A stretch of DNA of 6,370 nucleotides, taken from NCBI GenBank assembly GCA_003142495.1, contig PLMM01000139.1:1500-7869 (forward strand). Direction: 5' to 3'. The notes under the pieces were generated by a model. That model searched no databases, was not told where the DNA came from, and saw only the letters and a list, made by a program, of their open reading frames with translations. Positions 5,532-6,370 of the stretch are shown piece after piece. A program made the translations under genes and the position numbers. Numbering within the stretch: the stretch's first letter is position 1; every line of letters starts with the position of its first letter. Source of the DNA: Gemmatimonadota bacterium (lineage in GTDB: Bacteria; Gemmatimonadota; Gemmatimonadetes; Gemmatimonadales; Gemmatimonadaceae).

Positions 5532-6370
5532 ATGTTGAGGGCAATGCACGCCGCTCTGCTTTCAAGTGCGCTTGCGGCGTTGCCCTCCGCCAGGCCTCTC
5601 GACGCTCAACAGACGTCAGGGGGCGCGTGCCCACGCGGAGAATCCGTTTGCCGCAATCAGGGATCGGCAAACGATATCGTCACCGTCGCCGTTTCCAACG
5701 TACCTCTACGACTCGACCCATTGCTCGAGGCCGACATATGGCGGAGCGCCGATTCCATCACGGACTTTCGGCAACGCGAGCCGCGGGAGGCTGCGCCCGC
5801 CACGCAACGCACAGTCGTGAAGGTCGCACGCGATAGCGTCGCTCTCTACGTGGCTGTTCGGGCGTATGACGATGAATCATCGAACATTCGAGCGACACAA
5901 CTACGGCGTGATGCGGATCTGACGACCGATGACAATGTGACGATTATCATCGACAGTTTTCATGACCGCCGTAGCGCATTCGAATTCCGAACGAATCCCC
6001 TGGGAGCGATGTGGGATGCGCAGCTCTCCAGTTGGGATAACGAGAACGCCGATTGGAACGGGATCTGGGAAGTCGCAGTAGCTCGCGACGCACGAGGCTG
6101 GACCGCCATGTTCCGAATTCCTTTCCGTACGCTCCGATTCCGCGCCGGGTCGGGCACGACGTTTGGCTTCAACGTGCGACGTTTCGTCCGGCGCAATAAC
6201 GAAGAGGATCTGTGGCGCTCGTTCGGCCGCACGCAGGGGTTCACGCACCTACAATACGCGGGAGAGCTCACTGGCTTCGGCCGGCTCGATCGGCGACGCG
6301 ACGTCGACCTGCGGCCGTACGTCCTGGGACAGGCAAACCAGAGCTCTCACGATAGTGTGGGCAATCAGCT
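5532..6370 (+). CDS. DUF5916 family surface/outer-membrane protein, N-terminal part (runs off the right edge)
   Basis: The reading frame is open from ATG at 5532 to the end of the window, 279 residues, without a stop. It begins with a Sec signal peptide (MLRAMHAALLSSALAALPSA, cleavage probably near LDAQQ at 24-28); ATG at 5544 is an alternative start four residues on. A short linker with two cysteines (ACPRGESVC, about 33-41) is followed by a CBM9-like beta-sandwich: LEADIW (65-70), DDN (133-135) with IIIDSFHDRR, NPLGAMWDAQ, WNGIWEVA, GWTAMFRIPFRTLRF (189-203) and RRFVRRNNEEDLWRSFGRTQG (216-236, centre). DLRPYVLG near the end marks entry into the DUF5916 region, which in complete family members is a C-terminal outer-membrane barrel-like domain and makes proteins of about 700-900 residues. 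Function is unknown; carbohydrate or surface binding is inferred from the sandwich domain. The start lies 31 bases from the ChrB start on the other strand, so its promoter must lie within the chrB fragment. Confidence 0.88.
   Translation, partial: MLRAMHAALLSSALAALPSARPLDAQQTSGGACPRGESVCRNQGSANDIVTVAVSNVPLRLDPLLEADIWRSADSITDFRQREPREAAPATQRTVVKVARDSVALYVAVRAYDDESSNIRATQLRRDADLTTDDNVTIIIDSFHDRRSAFEFRTNPLGAMWDAQLSSWDNENADWNGIWEVAVARDARGWTAMFRIPFRTLRFRAGSGTTFGFNVRRFVRRNNEEDLWRSFGRTQGFTHLQYAGELTGFGRLDRRRDVDLRPYVLGQANQSSHDSVGNQ

Noticed and set aside
5159..5836. Plus-strand frame of 225 codons across the chrB fragment and DUF5916 start
   Set aside because: It is Arg-rich and runs antisense to a recognisable ChrB domain, then out of frame with the DUF5916 gene.
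1..6370. CRISPR array, tRNA/rRNA genes, insertion sequences
   Set aside because: No regularly spaced repeats, no cloverleaf or rRNA-like sequence, and no transposase or terminal inverted repeats were seen on either strand.

Overview
The window is GC-rich (roughly 60% by eye) bacterial DNA with many GTG starts, tight gene packing and several 4-base GTGA gene overlaps. The last gene belongs to the DUF5916 outer-membrane/surface family, which is especially abundant in Gemmatimonadota and also in Bacteroidota. With the high GC this makes a Gemmatimonadota-like organism the best guess, but that is inference from one gene family and composition. The recognisable theme is metal handling: a probable mercury-uptake-type pair, a multicopper oxidase, a chromate transporter and a chromate-resistance (ChrB) fragment.

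Layout from left to right. Bases 37-695 (+) hold a small Cys-rich GDCCVxC-family protein and a four-helix MerC/MerT-like membrane protein, joined by a GTGA overlap. Bases 721-1854 (-) encode a secreted YncE-like beta-propeller, converging on the first pair with only 25 bases between the stop codons. Just upstream of it on the minus strand is a short, well-initiated but apparently frame-shifted ORF (about 1851-1993). Bases 1994-2336 contain no intact gene that I can defend; they include an orphan stretch (about 2109-2289, +) that reads like the C-terminus of a larger protein, possibly a metallophosphoesterase.

Bases 2337-5041 (+) are a two-gene operon: a Tat-exported multicopper oxidase with all copper ligands present, then a full two-domain ChrA chromate transporter, again joined by a GTGA overlap. 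Bases 5108-5500 (-) encode the C-terminal part of a ChrB-domain protein, converging on chrA. Its family similarity seems to continue upstream of the only usable start codon, so it looks 5'-truncated. From 5532 (+) a DUF5916 protein with a signal peptide starts 31 bases from the ChrB start and runs off the right edge.

How the genes could work together: the MerC-like protein and its Cys-rich partner would deal with thiophilic metal ions, the multicopper oxidase would act outside the cytoplasmic membrane on metal ions or phenolics, and ChrA would expel chromate. The YncE-like and DUF5916 proteins have no established role in this. I see a metal-resistance patch with degraded edges rather than a clearly new system. 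The points most worth checking are the chrB truncation, the coupling of the oxidase to chrA, and the GDCCVxC/MerC-like pair.
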